Source: Clostridium vitabionis (lineage in GTDB: Bacteria; Bacillota; Clostridia; Lachnospirales; Lachnospiraceae). From it: 64,000 nucleotides of DNA. The DNA lies in NCBI RefSeq assembly GCF_015351765.1, contig NZ_JADKQA010000003.1, positions 39,203-103,202 of the forward strand. The letters run 5' to 3'. Positions 55,638-63,560 of the stretch are shown here, piece after piece. Every line of letters starts with the position of its first letter. The first letter of the stretch is position 1. The position numbers and the translations under genes are program-made. Below the pieces are notes generated by a model, which worked only from the letters and a program-made list of their open reading frames with translations, ran no database searches and had not been told where the DNA came from.

Positions 55638-55848
55638 CAGAGGGGGGGACCGGGCAGTTTTGCCTGCCCGGTTTGAGTATGAAAAAGTTTTCGCTTAAGT
55701 ATGTTCTCCCGAACAACTTGACTACAGTATACCGGGTAATTGTGTTCCATCTGCGTTGAAAAAATAAAAAAACTGTGAACTTTGTGAATAAAAAAACAAG
55801 CTGTAGTACAAGAGAAAGCCTCCGGCGTGCGCCGGAGGCTTTCTCTTT
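55638..55848 (+). ncRNA. Candidate structured RNA A (ends in terminator)
   Basis: A GAGGGGGGGAC box (about 55640-55650) is followed by a 9-bp stem-loop (55649-55657 with 55664-55672), TTTGA, the string GAAAAAGTTTT, a second small hairpin (55702-55706 with 55711-55715), and GTATACCGG. The stretch ends in a 17-bp perfect terminator hairpin (55811-55827 with 55830-55846). The same order of elements recurs at 55901-56025 with different stem sequences. Direction is inferred from the terminator; no promoter was identified with confidence. No coding potential is seen in this part of the gap. Confidence 0.45.
55811..55848 (+). terminator. Perfect palindromic terminator
   Basis: A 17-bp perfect stem with a 2-nt loop, ending in TCTTTAAAA. 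It can act on both strands. Confidence 0.85.
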
Positions 55849-55900
55849 AAAAGGGGAATGGTAGGTATCTAAGGAGCAAACAATAACTTATAAACACAAC

Positions 55901-56025
55901 TAAGAGGGGGGACGGACAGCGTCTGCTGTCCGATAGTTGTTTGAAAAAGTTTTGCCTGCGGTTGATCTATCGATCAACTGTCTATACTATACCGGAAAAA
56001 TGTGTCTCAAATATGTTACCCCCCT
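55901..56025 (+). ncRNA. Candidate structured RNA B (copy of A)
   Basis: A second, diverged copy of the element at 55638: AAGAGGGGGGAC, an 8-bp stem-loop (55913-55920 with 55925-55932), TTTGAAAAAGTTTTG, a 7-bp hairpin (55961-55967 with 55972-55978), and CTATACCGG. The stems differ in sequence from copy A but keep position and pairing. A downstream CCCCCC (about 56019-56024) could pair with the G box and close the whole element. Direction is assumed by analogy. Confidence 0.42.
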
Positions 56026-56159
56026 TAAAAAAGTCTAAAATCTCTTAAGAAAAAGGAATGGGTGCCGAAGGAGTCTTTTCGTCAACAATTCCAGATGATA
56101 CAATGAGCTCGTTACGTTTTTTGGGAGCCTGCTTGATTTTTCCACAATGGGGGTAGAAT

Positions 56160-56735
56160 GTGAAGAGTAATGGATATCCGGTTTTCCGGGCGGAAATAAA
56201 ATATAATGAGAAAACTGTGCGCCTGCTGGATCAGACGGTAACCAATGTCTTTCACCCGTGGTATCGGCTGGCGTGGTATGCGGTTTCTGTTGCCCTGATT
56301 TTGATTGGTATCGCTAACGGGACTTCAACACTCAGCTTTCTGCTGCTTGCTCTGGGGTGTATTCTTTTTGGGATGGCGCCAAAGGCACCAAGCCGCCGCG
56401 GCAGCCAGCTGGCGTATGCGATGCGCGGCAAAACATTAGCAATGAATTACTCCTTTTATCCGGAAAAACTGGTATGCAAGACACAGCAGGAGGAAACAGA
56501 GTGTGCCTACGAAAAAATTATCCGGCTGGTCAGTTCAAAAAACTATGCGTATCTGTTTGTGGACAAATATCAGGCCTATATGGTTGATTTCGCAACGCTT
56601 ACACCTGCGGATCAGGAGAAATTCTGTGATTTTATGAATAAAAAAACAGGCCTTGACTGGACACAGCCATTAGGCCTGGGGAGTATCAATATTTATACGA
56701 TTGTTCGAAATCTTCACAGCGCCGGGAAGAAATAA
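56160..56735 (+). CDS. YcxB-like membrane protein
   Basis: A 191-residue protein with two adjacent hydrophobic segments (about 36-72, WYRLAWYAVSVALILIGIANG and LSFLLLALGCILFG) and a soluble C-terminal half containing YPEKLVCK, IIRLVSSKNYAYLFVDKYQAYMVDFATL. This resembles the YcxB-like/YokE-type domain of small Firmicute membrane proteins of unknown function. It begins at GTG 56160 after GGGGGTAGAAT. Codon use is more A/T-rich than in flanking genes, and it sits in the AT-rich gap region. Convergent with the GntR gene. Confidence 0.7.
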   Translation: MKSNGYPVFRAEIKYNEKTVRLLDQTVTNVFHPWYRLAWYAVSVALILIGIANGTSTLSFLLLALGCILFGMAPKAPSRRGSQLAYAMRGKTLAMNYSFYPEKLVCKTQQEETECAYEKIIRLVSSKNYAYLFVDKYQAYMVDFATLTPADQEKFCDFMNKKTGLDWTQPLGLGSINIYTIVRNLHSAGKK

Positions 56736-56794
56736 AAGAGCAAATTCTTCCGCGGAGGCACAGCGTGTGGATAAAGGGTGAACATACCGATCGG

Positions 56795-57526
56795 TTAATG
56801 GTCATCGACATTGCAGAATACATCCGCCAGATTCCCCGCTTCGACCTGGCTGTGGAGGGTGTAATTGATGTTCCGGAAATGCTCAACCAGCATGTCAGAC
56901 AGACCTTGTTTGTCGTGACGGGTGATGGCGTCGATGATCTTCTGATGCTGCAGGACGATGTTGTGGGTATCATCGAAACGGTGGGTCGAATCATGCTCGA
57001 TTCCCAGGGCAAATCTTCTTGCGCGGATGTAGTGTACGTCGTAGCGCCCGGTATGTTTCTGGACGAATCCCTTGTCATCGATATGATAGAAAATGTCATG
57101 GAAGTCATTGTCCAGCGACGTCAGGTCTTCTAATTCATTAAATTTTATTTTCTCCAGCTGCTGGTGAACCATGGTATTCAGTATCGGGACAAGAGGATCC
57201 AGCAGGCCTTTGTCATAATCTTCCAGAACAACATGAGTCTCCAGGATTTCACGCAGATAGCGGGTCTGGGAAACTTGCCGTAAATCGATCCGGGACACAA
57301 AGCTTCCCCGCTGCGGATAGACATCCAGAGCCCCCTCCGAGGCCAGCCGTTTAATGGCTTCCCGGACAGGGATGCGGCTGCAGTTCAATTCCCTGGCAAT
57401 TCCGGCCTCGCTGAGCTTCTCACCGGGCATATATTGCAGTGTGACAATTTTTTCCCACAAGCTGTGATGAATCTTTTCCGAGAGGCTCACCGCGGCTCCT
57501 GGATTACTTTGGTTTTCCTTATTCAT
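56795..57526 (-). CDS. GntR-family (FCD) regulator of hexuronate genes
   Basis: A 243-residue repressor-type protein. N-terminal winged helix (about 15-80; LWEKIVTLQYMPGEKLSEAGIARELNCSRIPVREAIKRL) and a C-terminal FCD ligand-binding domain (about 85-230) with metal-ligand-like FHDIFYH and QHQKII. It is transcribed divergently from the TRAP-uxu operon. ATG 57526 is 8 nt after GAGGG; TTG 57541 is less good. Half sites ACTGGTA lie in its own leader and at the operon promoters, so it probably represses both and is induced by a uronate intermediate. ExuR/UxuR-like in role, by inference. Confidence 0.88.
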   Translation of the reverse strand: MNKENQSNPGAAVSLSEKIHHSLWEKIVTLQYMPGEKLSEAGIARELNCSRIPVREAIKRLASEGALDVYPQRGSFVSRIDLRQVSQTRYLREILETHVVLEDYDKGLLDPLVPILNTMVHQQLEKIKFNELEDLTSLDNDFHDIFYHIDDKGFVQKHTGRYDVHYIRARRFALGIEHDSTHRFDDTHNIVLQHQKIIDAITRHDKQGLSDMLVEHFRNINYTLHSQVEAGNLADVFCNVDDH

Positions 57527-57549
57527 ACTTCCATCCCTCAATTACTGCC

Positions 57550-57579
57550 ATACCAGTGAGATTCACTGCGGACTGGTAC
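57550..57579. promoter_or_regulatory. Operator half sites in regulator leader
   Basis: ATACCAGT (57550-57557) and ACTGGTAC (57572-57579) form an inverted pair of the ACTGGTA motif just upstream of the regulator start. They suggest autoregulation. Confidence 0.5.
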
Positions 57580-57710
57580 AAATATATACGCTTTTATCAT
57601 ACCACAATAAGCAGAGAAATGGAAAACTGACAAAATGCACAATTATGTCAAGAAAATATGTGCATTCACACAAAAATGCCGATGGACGTTTAGAAAGTGT
57701 TTATATTTAA

Positions 57711-57739
57711 TTGACAAATTAAAGAGAAGGGACTAACCT
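57711..57739 (+). promoter_or_regulatory. Promoter of TRAP-uxu operon
   Basis: TTGACA (57711-57716), 17-bp spacer, TAACCT (57734-57739). The -10 box is weak. The operator ACTGGTATAC begins 13 bp after it, over the early transcribed region. Confidence 0.65.
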
Positions 57740-57751
57740 AGAATCACAATT

Positions 57752-57762
57752 ACTGGTATACA
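57752..57762 (+). promoter_or_regulatory. Operator ACTGGTATACA at dctP
   Basis: ACTGGTATACA matches the half-site TGGTATAC of enterobacterial ExuR/UxuR-type operators and, with one change, the site before uxuA. The position just after the transcription start fits repression. Confidence 0.6.
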
Positions 57763-57805
57763 TTTTGCAGATGATCCTGCGGAATGTCATTCATGGGAGG
57801 GAGTT

Positions 57806-58885
57806 ATGAACAAAAAGTTAGTTGCAGTCGCAATGTCGGTCATCATGGGCGCTGGCATCCTGGCAGGATGCGGCGGCTCGAGCAGCGCGGGCAAGTCCAG
57901 CGGCGCATCCTCTGCCGCTGCTTCTGAAGCAGCGGGTGCCGCGTCCGGATCAACAGCAGCTGCTGCCAGTGACGGCAAGACCTATGAACTCAAGATTTCC
58001 ACTTCTCAGACCGAGCAGGCGATGATCACCAGGTCTTATCAGAAGCTGGCAGATGAGCTTAATGAGAAGTCGAACGGCAGGCTCAAGGTTACCGTATTCC
58101 CGGCAGGACAGCTCGGCGGCGATGAGGATGTTCTGGAGCAGGCGATTCAGGGCGTAAATGTCGCGGTTAACACCGACGCCTCCAGATGCGGCCAGTACGT
58201 AAAGGATTTCTCCATCCTGATGATGCCTTACATGTTTGATAACTATGACGAATGCGCGAAGGTGACAGAGACCGATACCTTCAAGGGCTGGGTCGATGAA
58301 CTGGATAAGAAGCAGGGCATCAAGGTGCTTTCCTTCACGTTCTATGATGGCCCGCGTCATTTCATGACCAACAAAGAGATCAATTCTCCGGACGACCTGA
58401 AGGGCCTTCGTATCCGCACCATCGGCCAGGATGTCTGCACAAAGGCGATGAGCTATATGGGCGCTACGCCGGTATCTATGTCCTGGGGCGAAGTATACAA
58501 CGGAATTCAGTCCAAGGCGCTGGATGGCTGCGAGGTTCAGAACACTTCCTGCTATCCGTCCAGAATCTATGAGGTTTGCAAGAACCAGACCAAGACCGGC
58601 CACTTCCAGCTGATGCAGGGCCTGCTCTGCGGATCCCAGTGGTTCAATTCCCTTCCGGAAGACCTGCAGGAGCTCCTGGTAACCACCGCTCAGGAGGTCG
58701 GTAAGGAGACCGCGGCAGAAGTTGAGAGTGAGTGCGACAAGGATGAGCAGGAAATGGTAAAGGCCGGCCTGCAGGTGAATACACCTGATCTTCAGCCGTT
58801 CAAGGATGCTGTCCAGGGCGAGTATGATGAACTCGGCTTCACAGATCTCAGAGCTCAGCTTTACAAAGAGATCGGCAAGAACTAA
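57806..58885 (+). CDS. dctP: TRAP transporter substrate-binding lipoprotein (DctP)
   Basis: Extracytoplasmic solute-binding protein of a TRAP importer, 359 residues. A lipoprotein signal peptide with lipobox LAGC (Cys22) is followed by a Ser/Ala/Gly linker (about 23-55), then the DctP fold, with GGDEDVLEQAIQGVNVAV and PDDLKGLRIRTIGQ (conserved carboxylate-binding Arg) and a GWGEVYNGIQSKALDGCE-like segment. With the uxu genes and regulator around it, the substrate is probably a hexuronate such as glucuronate or galacturonate. RBS GGGAGGG. First gene of the operon. Confidence 0.93.
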   Translation: MNKKLVAVAMSVIMGAGILAGCGGSSSAGKSSGASSAAASEAAGAASGSTAAAASDGKTYELKISTSQTEQAMITRSYQKLADELNEKSNGRLKVTVFPAGQLGGDEDVLEQAIQGVNVAVNTDASRCGQYVKDFSILMMPYMFDNYDECAKVTETDTFKGWVDELDKKQGIKVLSFTFYDGPRHFMTNKEINSPDDLKGLRIRTIGQDVCTKAMSYMGATPVSMSWGEVYNGIQSKALDGCEVQNTSCYPSRIYEVCKNQTKTGHFQLMQGLLCGSQWFNSLPEDLQELLVTTAQEVGKETAAEVESECDKDEQEMVKAGLQVNTPDLQPFKDAVQGEYDELGFTDLRAQLYKEIGKN

Positions 58886-58983
58886 TCCCTCTTGCGCTGG
58901 CCTTTTGCATGCAGACGCGGCTGGATTGATTTGTCAGGACAGACAAATATCTGCATCGTGAAGGACTGTTAAGAAACTTGGAA

Positions 58984-59015
58984 GGAGGGCTCTGATTTCG
59001 TCAGAACCCTCCTTT
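58984..59015 (+). terminator. Attenuator hairpin between dctP and dctQ
   Basis: A 6-bp stem (58984-58989 with 59007-59012) and a 5-bp inner stem (58991-58995 with 59001-59005) are followed by TTTATC. The T tract is short, so partial termination is likely, giving more binding protein than permease. Confidence 0.7.
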
Positions 59016-59039
59016 ATCAGATAAGAGGAGAGAAAGTTT

Positions 59040-59522
59040 ATGAAGACACTTTCACACAAGGTTTTGCTGGTAGAGGAAGCGGTGACCAGCTTTTTACTGG
59101 TGGTCATTACCACGCTGGTTTTTGCCTCCGCAATTGCCAGGACAATTCATCATCCCATCAACTGGGCGCAGGATGTCTCCCTTCTGGCATTTGGATGGCT
59201 TACCTTTATCGGCGCTGACGTTGTCATCCGCAGGGGTGATCTGATCCGGATTGATATGATCGTCAATAAGTTTCCGAAGATTCTCCAGAAGCTGCTGATG
59301 GTGGTTTTTGATGTGCTGATGTTGGCATTCCTGGGAATCCTTGTTATCTACGGAGCTACCCTTGTTTCGCAAAGCTGGCTGCGCACCTTTAATACCCTGC
59401 CACTGAGTTACGCGTGGTGCACACTGGCTGTGCCGGTGGGCTCATTTTTAATGTTCTTTGGCATTCTTGAGAAATTTATCCATGATATCAAACGGCCGGT
59501 TCAGGATTGGGGGGACAAATAA
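59040..59522 (+). CDS. dctQ: TRAP transporter small permease (DctQ)
   Basis: A 160-residue four-helix membrane subunit: helices about 13-33, 46-66, 87-107 and 124-146. The conserved WAQDVSLLAFGWLTFIGADVVIRRGDLIRIDMI segment, with Trp and Arg residues, is typical of DctQ. It begins after AGAGGAGAGAAAG and ends one base before dctM (TAA then ATG). Confidence 0.92.
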   Translation: MKTLSHKVLLVEEAVTSFLLVVITTLVFASAIARTIHHPINWAQDVSLLAFGWLTFIGADVVIRRGDLIRIDMIVNKFPKILQKLLMVVFDVLMLAFLGILVIYGATLVSQSWLRTFNTLPLSYAWCTLAVPVGSFLMFFGILEKFIHDIKRPVQDWGDK

Positions 59523-60815
59523 ATGTTAAACGCAATAGGATTTTTCCTCGTTTTGCTCTTCCTGGGCATGCCGGTTGCCTTTGCAATCGCGATTTCGGGC
59601 TTCGCGTTCTTCTTAATGCGCCCGGAGATCCCGTGGACAATTCTTGTCCAGAAGTCACTTTCCACTACGCAGTCCTTCACGATGCTCGCGATCCCGCTGT
59701 TCATCTTCGCGGGCAATCTGATGAATCACACCGGAATCACCTCGAGGCTGGTGCGCCTTTCCAATGTCCTGACCGGGCACATGTGGGGCTCGATCGGCCA
59801 GGTTTCGGTTGTTCTTTCCACCCTGATGGGCGGTGTTTCCGGCTCCGCCGTAGCGGATGCCGCGATGGAGTGCCGCATCCTCGGACCGGAAATGACCAAG
59901 CGCGGCTATGCCCCCGGATGGGCGGCAGCAGTTAACTGCCTGACCGGCCTTATTGTGGCGACGATCCCACCATCGATGGGCCTGATCCTCTACGGAACCG
60001 TCGGGGAGGTCAGTATCGGGCGCCTGTTCTGCGCAGGCTTCGTTCCGGGGTTCATCATGTGCGCGACGATGATGGTGGCAACCTCATGGTCCGCGCATCA
60101 CTACGGGTATAAGCCGGATCATGATAAGCCGAGCCCGCCAAAGGTTATCCTTGCAGAGTGCGGGCGGAGCATCTGGGCGCTGATGTTCCCGATCCTTCTG
60201 ATCATCTTCATCCGTTTCGGTGTCATGACACCTTCCGAGTCCGGTGCGTTTGCCTGCTTCTATGCCCTGTTTGTTGGTGTGATTATCTATAAGGAATTGG
60301 ATTGGCATGAGTTCAAGCAGTGTGTTACCGATTCCGTGAAGGATCTGTCGGTAATCACGATGATCCTTGCCTTTTCTGGCATCTTTTCTTATGGAGTTGT
60401 CTATGACCAGCTTCCGCTGACACTGACAGAAATGCTGGTCTCCCTAACCTCCAATAAATATCTCCTGCTTCTGCTGATCATCATCATGCTCACGGTCTTC
60501 GGTATGTTCATGGAGACAACGGTCATCACGCTGATTGTCACACCGATTCTGGTTCCGATCATCCAGCGTTATGGCATTGACCCGGTGCACTTCGGCATCA
60601 TTATGATGACTATCGTCACGATGGGATGCTCGACACCGCCTGTTGGCGTTGCGCTCTATACCTGCTCTGATATCATGCACTGCAAGGTTGAGGAGACCTC
60701 CCGGTATGCGGTTCCTTATTTCATCGCGATCGGAATTACGGTTGCAATTACGGTTTTCTTCCCGCAGCTGATTCTTGCAATTCCCAATTTGGTTTACGGC
60801 TCCGCGGGAGTTTGA
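59523..60815 (+). CDS. dctM: TRAP transporter large permease (DctM)
   Basis: The 430-residue main transport subunit, with about 11-12 hydrophobic helices and the DctM/SiaM motifs PVAFAIAISG, GGVSGSAVADAA, ATIPPSMGLILYG, TVITLIVTPILVPI and GCSTPPVGVALY. It couples uptake to a Na+ or H+ gradient. The ATG directly follows the dctQ stop. Together the three genes encode a complete secondary importer dependent on a binding protein. Confidence 0.95.
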   Translation: MLNAIGFFLVLLFLGMPVAFAIAISGFAFFLMRPEIPWTILVQKSLSTTQSFTMLAIPLFIFAGNLMNHTGITSRLVRLSNVLTGHMWGSIGQVSVVLSTLMGGVSGSAVADAAMECRILGPEMTKRGYAPGWAAAVNCLTGLIVATIPPSMGLILYGTVGEVSIGRLFCAGFVPGFIMCATMMVATSWSAHHYGYKPDHDKPSPPKVILAECGRSIWALMFPILLIIFIRFGVMTPSESGAFACFYALFVGVIIYKELDWHEFKQCVTDSVKDLSVITMILAFSGIFSYGVVYDQLPLTLTEMLVSLTSNKYLLLLLIIIMLTVFGMFMETTVITLIVTPILVPIIQRYGIDPVHFGIIMMTIVTMGCSTPPVGVALYTCSDIMHCKVEETSRYAVPYFIAIGITVAITVFFPQLILAIPNLVYGSAGV

Positions 60816-60838
60816 TAGACAGACCATTTGATTCCATG

Positions 60839-60876
60839 AAAACAGCCAGCTCCTTGCTGAGGGGGTGGCTGTTTTT
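60839..60876 (+). terminator. Terminator-like hairpin after dctM
   Basis: A 9-bp stem (AAACAGCCA 60840-60848 with TGGCTGTTT 60866-60874), 17-nt loop, followed by a T run. It may end or attenuate the transcript, leaving the catabolic genes partly dependent on the uxuA promoter. Confidence 0.8.
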
Positions 60877-60916
60877 GTAGACAGGTATATGAGAACAGGA
60901 TAATTGAGGGGGTAGT

Positions 60917-62116
60917 ATGAGAAAAAAACTGATCTTTCTTCCGCCCAACCGGGTTCGCCGGAATTATATGGGCGGCGCGGGAATTGATGCCCTGCATGGC
61001 AGGAGAATATGCATGGATAATGATCAGCCTGAGGAATGGATAGGCTCTATGGTGGAAGCGTCTAATCCCGGCCTTCCTCCGGTTCCCCATGAAGGCCTGG
61101 TTGCCGTTGAAACACCGGAAGGCAGTCAGTTTCTCCGGAACGTAGTCGATCAGGAGAAAAAATTTTATCTGGGCGATGATCTTCACCCGGACGGATCTTG
61201 GCAGCTTAGCTTCCTGTTTAAGATTTTGGATTCCTCCATGCGGCTGCATGTCCAGGCGCACCCATCAACGGAATTTGCCGTCACCAGGCTTCACAAACCC
61301 TACGGGAAGCTGGAATGCTACTATATTTTGGGCGTCCGGGAGGGCACCTCGGGATATATCCGGCTGGGATTCCAGCATGCGCCGTCGAAGGATGAGTGGA
61401 AAGAGATTATAGAAACCCAGGATATGGCGCGTATGGATGCCTGTTTTGAAAAGATTCCGGTCCATGTGGGAGAGGTCTGGTATATTCCCGGAGGAATGCC
61501 TCATGCGATCGGGGAGAATATTACCATGCTGGAAATCATGGAACCGTCGGATCTTGTCGTCCGGTGCGAATTTGAGCGCAACGGCATTGTTGTTCCTCCG
61601 GAAGCCAGGTTTATGGGGAGAGGGTTGGATTTTTGCCTGGATCTCTTTGACTATCATCAGTATTCCAGGGAATATATCACCGAACATTGCCAGATTCATC
61701 CAAGGACAATGGCAAGCGAAGTGGGATTCTTGCGGCAGGAACTGGTCGGAGAGGACAGAACAAGGTGCTTCTTCGTGCAGAATTTCGAGGTTTCTAAAAC
61801 GGTGGAAGTACAGCATGACCACAAGTTCACACTGGGTATTGTCTGCGAGGGGAGCTGCAGGATTGAGACGTCCGCAAGCGGCGAGGATGTTTCTCCTGAG
61901 TTTATCGCCAGGACACAGAGCAGGCTGTCCGATGCGAATTTGGCGGATCAACGATCTTCTTCTGCTGTCACAGCTGGGATGGATGTTCTACGGCTCACCC
62001 GCGGTGATACCTTCGCGATTTCGGCGGATACAGATTCTTACAGGATTGTCCCGGAAGGAAAAGTTAAGCTGGTTGAAGTAGCCCCGGGAGAGGACATGAA
62101 ACGGAAGCATGTCTGA
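60917..62116 (+). CDS. Class I mannose-6-phosphate-isomerase-like cupin
   Basis: A 399-residue protein with the type I phosphomannose isomerase fold. Zinc ligands are visible in LHVQAHPS (Gln and His, about 115), the KLECYYILG Glu (about 132) and VGEVWYIPGGMPHAIGE (His, about 197). The family usually interconverts mannose 6-phosphate and fructose 6-phosphate. Here the gene sits inside a hexuronate operon, between the TRAP transporter and uxuA, which is unexpected. The substrate may be a different keto/aldo sugar. ATG follows GAGGGGGTAGT. Confidence 0.78.
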   Translation: MRKKLIFLPPNRVRRNYMGGAGIDALHGRRICMDNDQPEEWIGSMVEASNPGLPPVPHEGLVAVETPEGSQFLRNVVDQEKKFYLGDDLHPDGSWQLSFLFKILDSSMRLHVQAHPSTEFAVTRLHKPYGKLECYYILGVREGTSGYIRLGFQHAPSKDEWKEIIETQDMARMDACFEKIPVHVGEVWYIPGGMPHAIGENITMLEIMEPSDLVVRCEFERNGIVVPPEARFMGRGLDFCLDLFDYHQYSREYITEHCQIHPRTMASEVGFLRQELVGEDRTRCFFVQNFEVSKTVEVQHDHKFTLGIVCEGSCRIETSASGEDVSPEFIARTQSRLSDANLADQRSSSAVTAGMDVLRLTRGDTFAISADTDSYRIVPEGKVKLVEVAPGEDMKRKHV

Positions 62117-62141
62117 AGGGAGATGAGAAAGGCCTCCTGGA

Positions 62142-62155
62142 AGTAGTATACATAT
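62142..62155 (+). promoter_or_regulatory. TAGTATACA-like site
   Basis: AGTAGTATACATAT shares TAGTATACA with the uxuA operator at 62299. It lies at the end of the preceding gene and could be an upstream operator; there is no nearby promoter. Confidence 0.35.
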
Positions 62156-62257
62156 TGAGAACTGCTTGTTTGAAAATAATATTCAACAATATCCCCGAAA
62201 TATGGGCTGATATTTTGTGATGTTCTACATAATCCACAGAAATCGCCGCGAAACACC

Positions 62258-62286
62258 TTGCTATTTCCGGGTACACATAGTAAGGT
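62258..62286 (+). promoter_or_regulatory. uxuA promoter
   Basis: TTGCTA (62258-62263), 17-bp spacer, TAAGGT (62281-62286). Both boxes are weak; the case rests on the matching operator position. The rest of 62117-62257 shows nothing else. Confidence 0.5.
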
Positions 62287-62298
62287 AAGGGAGAAAGA

Positions 62299-62309
62299 AC
62301 TAGTATACA
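62299..62309 (+). promoter_or_regulatory. Operator ACTAGTATACA at uxuA
   Basis: It differs by one base from ACTGGTATACA at 57752 and begins 13 bp after the -10 box, the same spacing as at the dctP promoter. Confidence 0.58.
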
Positions 62310-62332
62310 GTTTATAAGAGGAGAACTTCACT

Positions 62333-63466
62333 ATGGAAATGACACTCCGTTGGTACGGTAAGAACTTTGATACGGTGACTCTGCAGCAGATCCGCCAGAT
62401 CCCCGGGGTTACCGGCGTGATCACGACGCTGTATGATACGACTCCGGGCGAGGTGTGGAAGCCGGAGAAGATCGCCGCACTGAAGAAGGATGTTGAGGAT
62501 GCCGGCCTGCATATTTCCGGCATCGAGTCGGTCAATGTCTGCGATTCGATTAAGGTTGCGGATAAGGATCGTGACCACTATATCGACAACTACATCGAGA
62601 CGCTGGAGAACCTGGGCAAGCAGGACATTCATCTGGTCTGCTACAATTTCATGCCGGTCTTTGACTGGACCAGGACGGAGCTTGCCCGCGTGAAACCGGA
62701 TGGTTCTACCGGACTTGCGTATAACCAGAAGGCGATCGATGCCATCGACCCGGAGAATCTGGCGGAATCCATGCAGAAAATGTCTAACGGCGCGGTTATG
62801 CCCGGATGGGAACCGGAGCGGATGAACCGGATCCAGGAGCTCTTCGCCATGTACAAGGACACCGACGGCGAGAAGCTGTTCCAGAACCTGGTATATTTCC
62901 TGAAGGCGATTATGCCGGTCTGCAACAAGTATGACATCAAGATGGCGATCCACCCGGATGATCCGGCATGGTCGGTATTCGGCCTGACCAGAATCATCAA
63001 TTCCGAGGAAGGCATTCTCCGCCTGATGAAGGCAGTTGATGATCCGCATAACGGCGTGACCTTCTGCTCCGGCTCCTACGGCACCAACATCAATAACGAC
63101 CTGCCGCACATGATCCGGGTTCTCAAGGGAAGAATCCATTTTGCTCACGTCAGGAACCTGAAGTTCAATGATAAGTCGAGAGAGAACTATGACTTCGAGG
63201 AAGCTGCCCATCTTTCCTCGGATGGGAGCTTCGATATGTATGAGATCGTGCGCGCACTCTATGAGACCGGATTTGACGGGCCGATCCGCCCGGATCACGG
63301 CAGAATGATCTGGGATGAGGTTGGAAAGCCCGGCGTTATGCCCGGATACGGCCTGTATGACAGAGCCCTCGGCGCTACCTATATCAACGGCCTGTGGGAG
63401 GCGATTGACAAGGCGGAGACCCGAGGGGTTCCGTCCGGTGTCCGCGAGGCGAACCTTCATCAGTAA
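62333..63466 (+). CDS. uxuA: D-mannonate dehydratase
   Basis: Dehydrates D-mannonate to 2-keto-3-deoxygluconate, the last dedicated step of glucuronate catabolism. The 377-residue product starts MTLRWYGKNFDTVTLQQIRQIPG and has MAIHPDDPAW, CSGSYGTN and RPDHGRMIWDE, all typical of the TIM-barrel UxuA family with metal-binding His/Asp residues. ATG 62333 follows AGAGGAGAA. An operator-like site overlaps the early leader. uxuB lies 95 bp downstream. Confidence 0.96.
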   Translation: MEMTLRWYGKNFDTVTLQQIRQIPGVTGVITTLYDTTPGEVWKPEKIAALKKDVEDAGLHISGIESVNVCDSIKVADKDRDHYIDNYIETLENLGKQDIHLVCYNFMPVFDWTRTELARVKPDGSTGLAYNQKAIDAIDPENLAESMQKMSNGAVMPGWEPERMNRIQELFAMYKDTDGEKLFQNLVYFLKAIMPVCNKYDIKMAIHPDDPAWSVFGLTRIINSEEGILRLMKAVDDPHNGVTFCSGSYGTNINNDLPHMIRVLKGRIHFAHVRNLKFNDKSRENYDFEEAAHLSSDGSFDMYEIVRALYETGFDGPIRPDHGRMIWDEVGKPGVMPGYGLYDRALGATYINGLWEAIDKAETRGVPSGVREANLHQ

Positions 63467-63560
63467 TCGAGACACACTGCGATTCTGGAGATGACGACTA
63501 TGGGCAAAGGCCGCCTGCGGGCTGCGCTTTGCCTGTGATCTGGAAGAAAGAGGAGAGATT

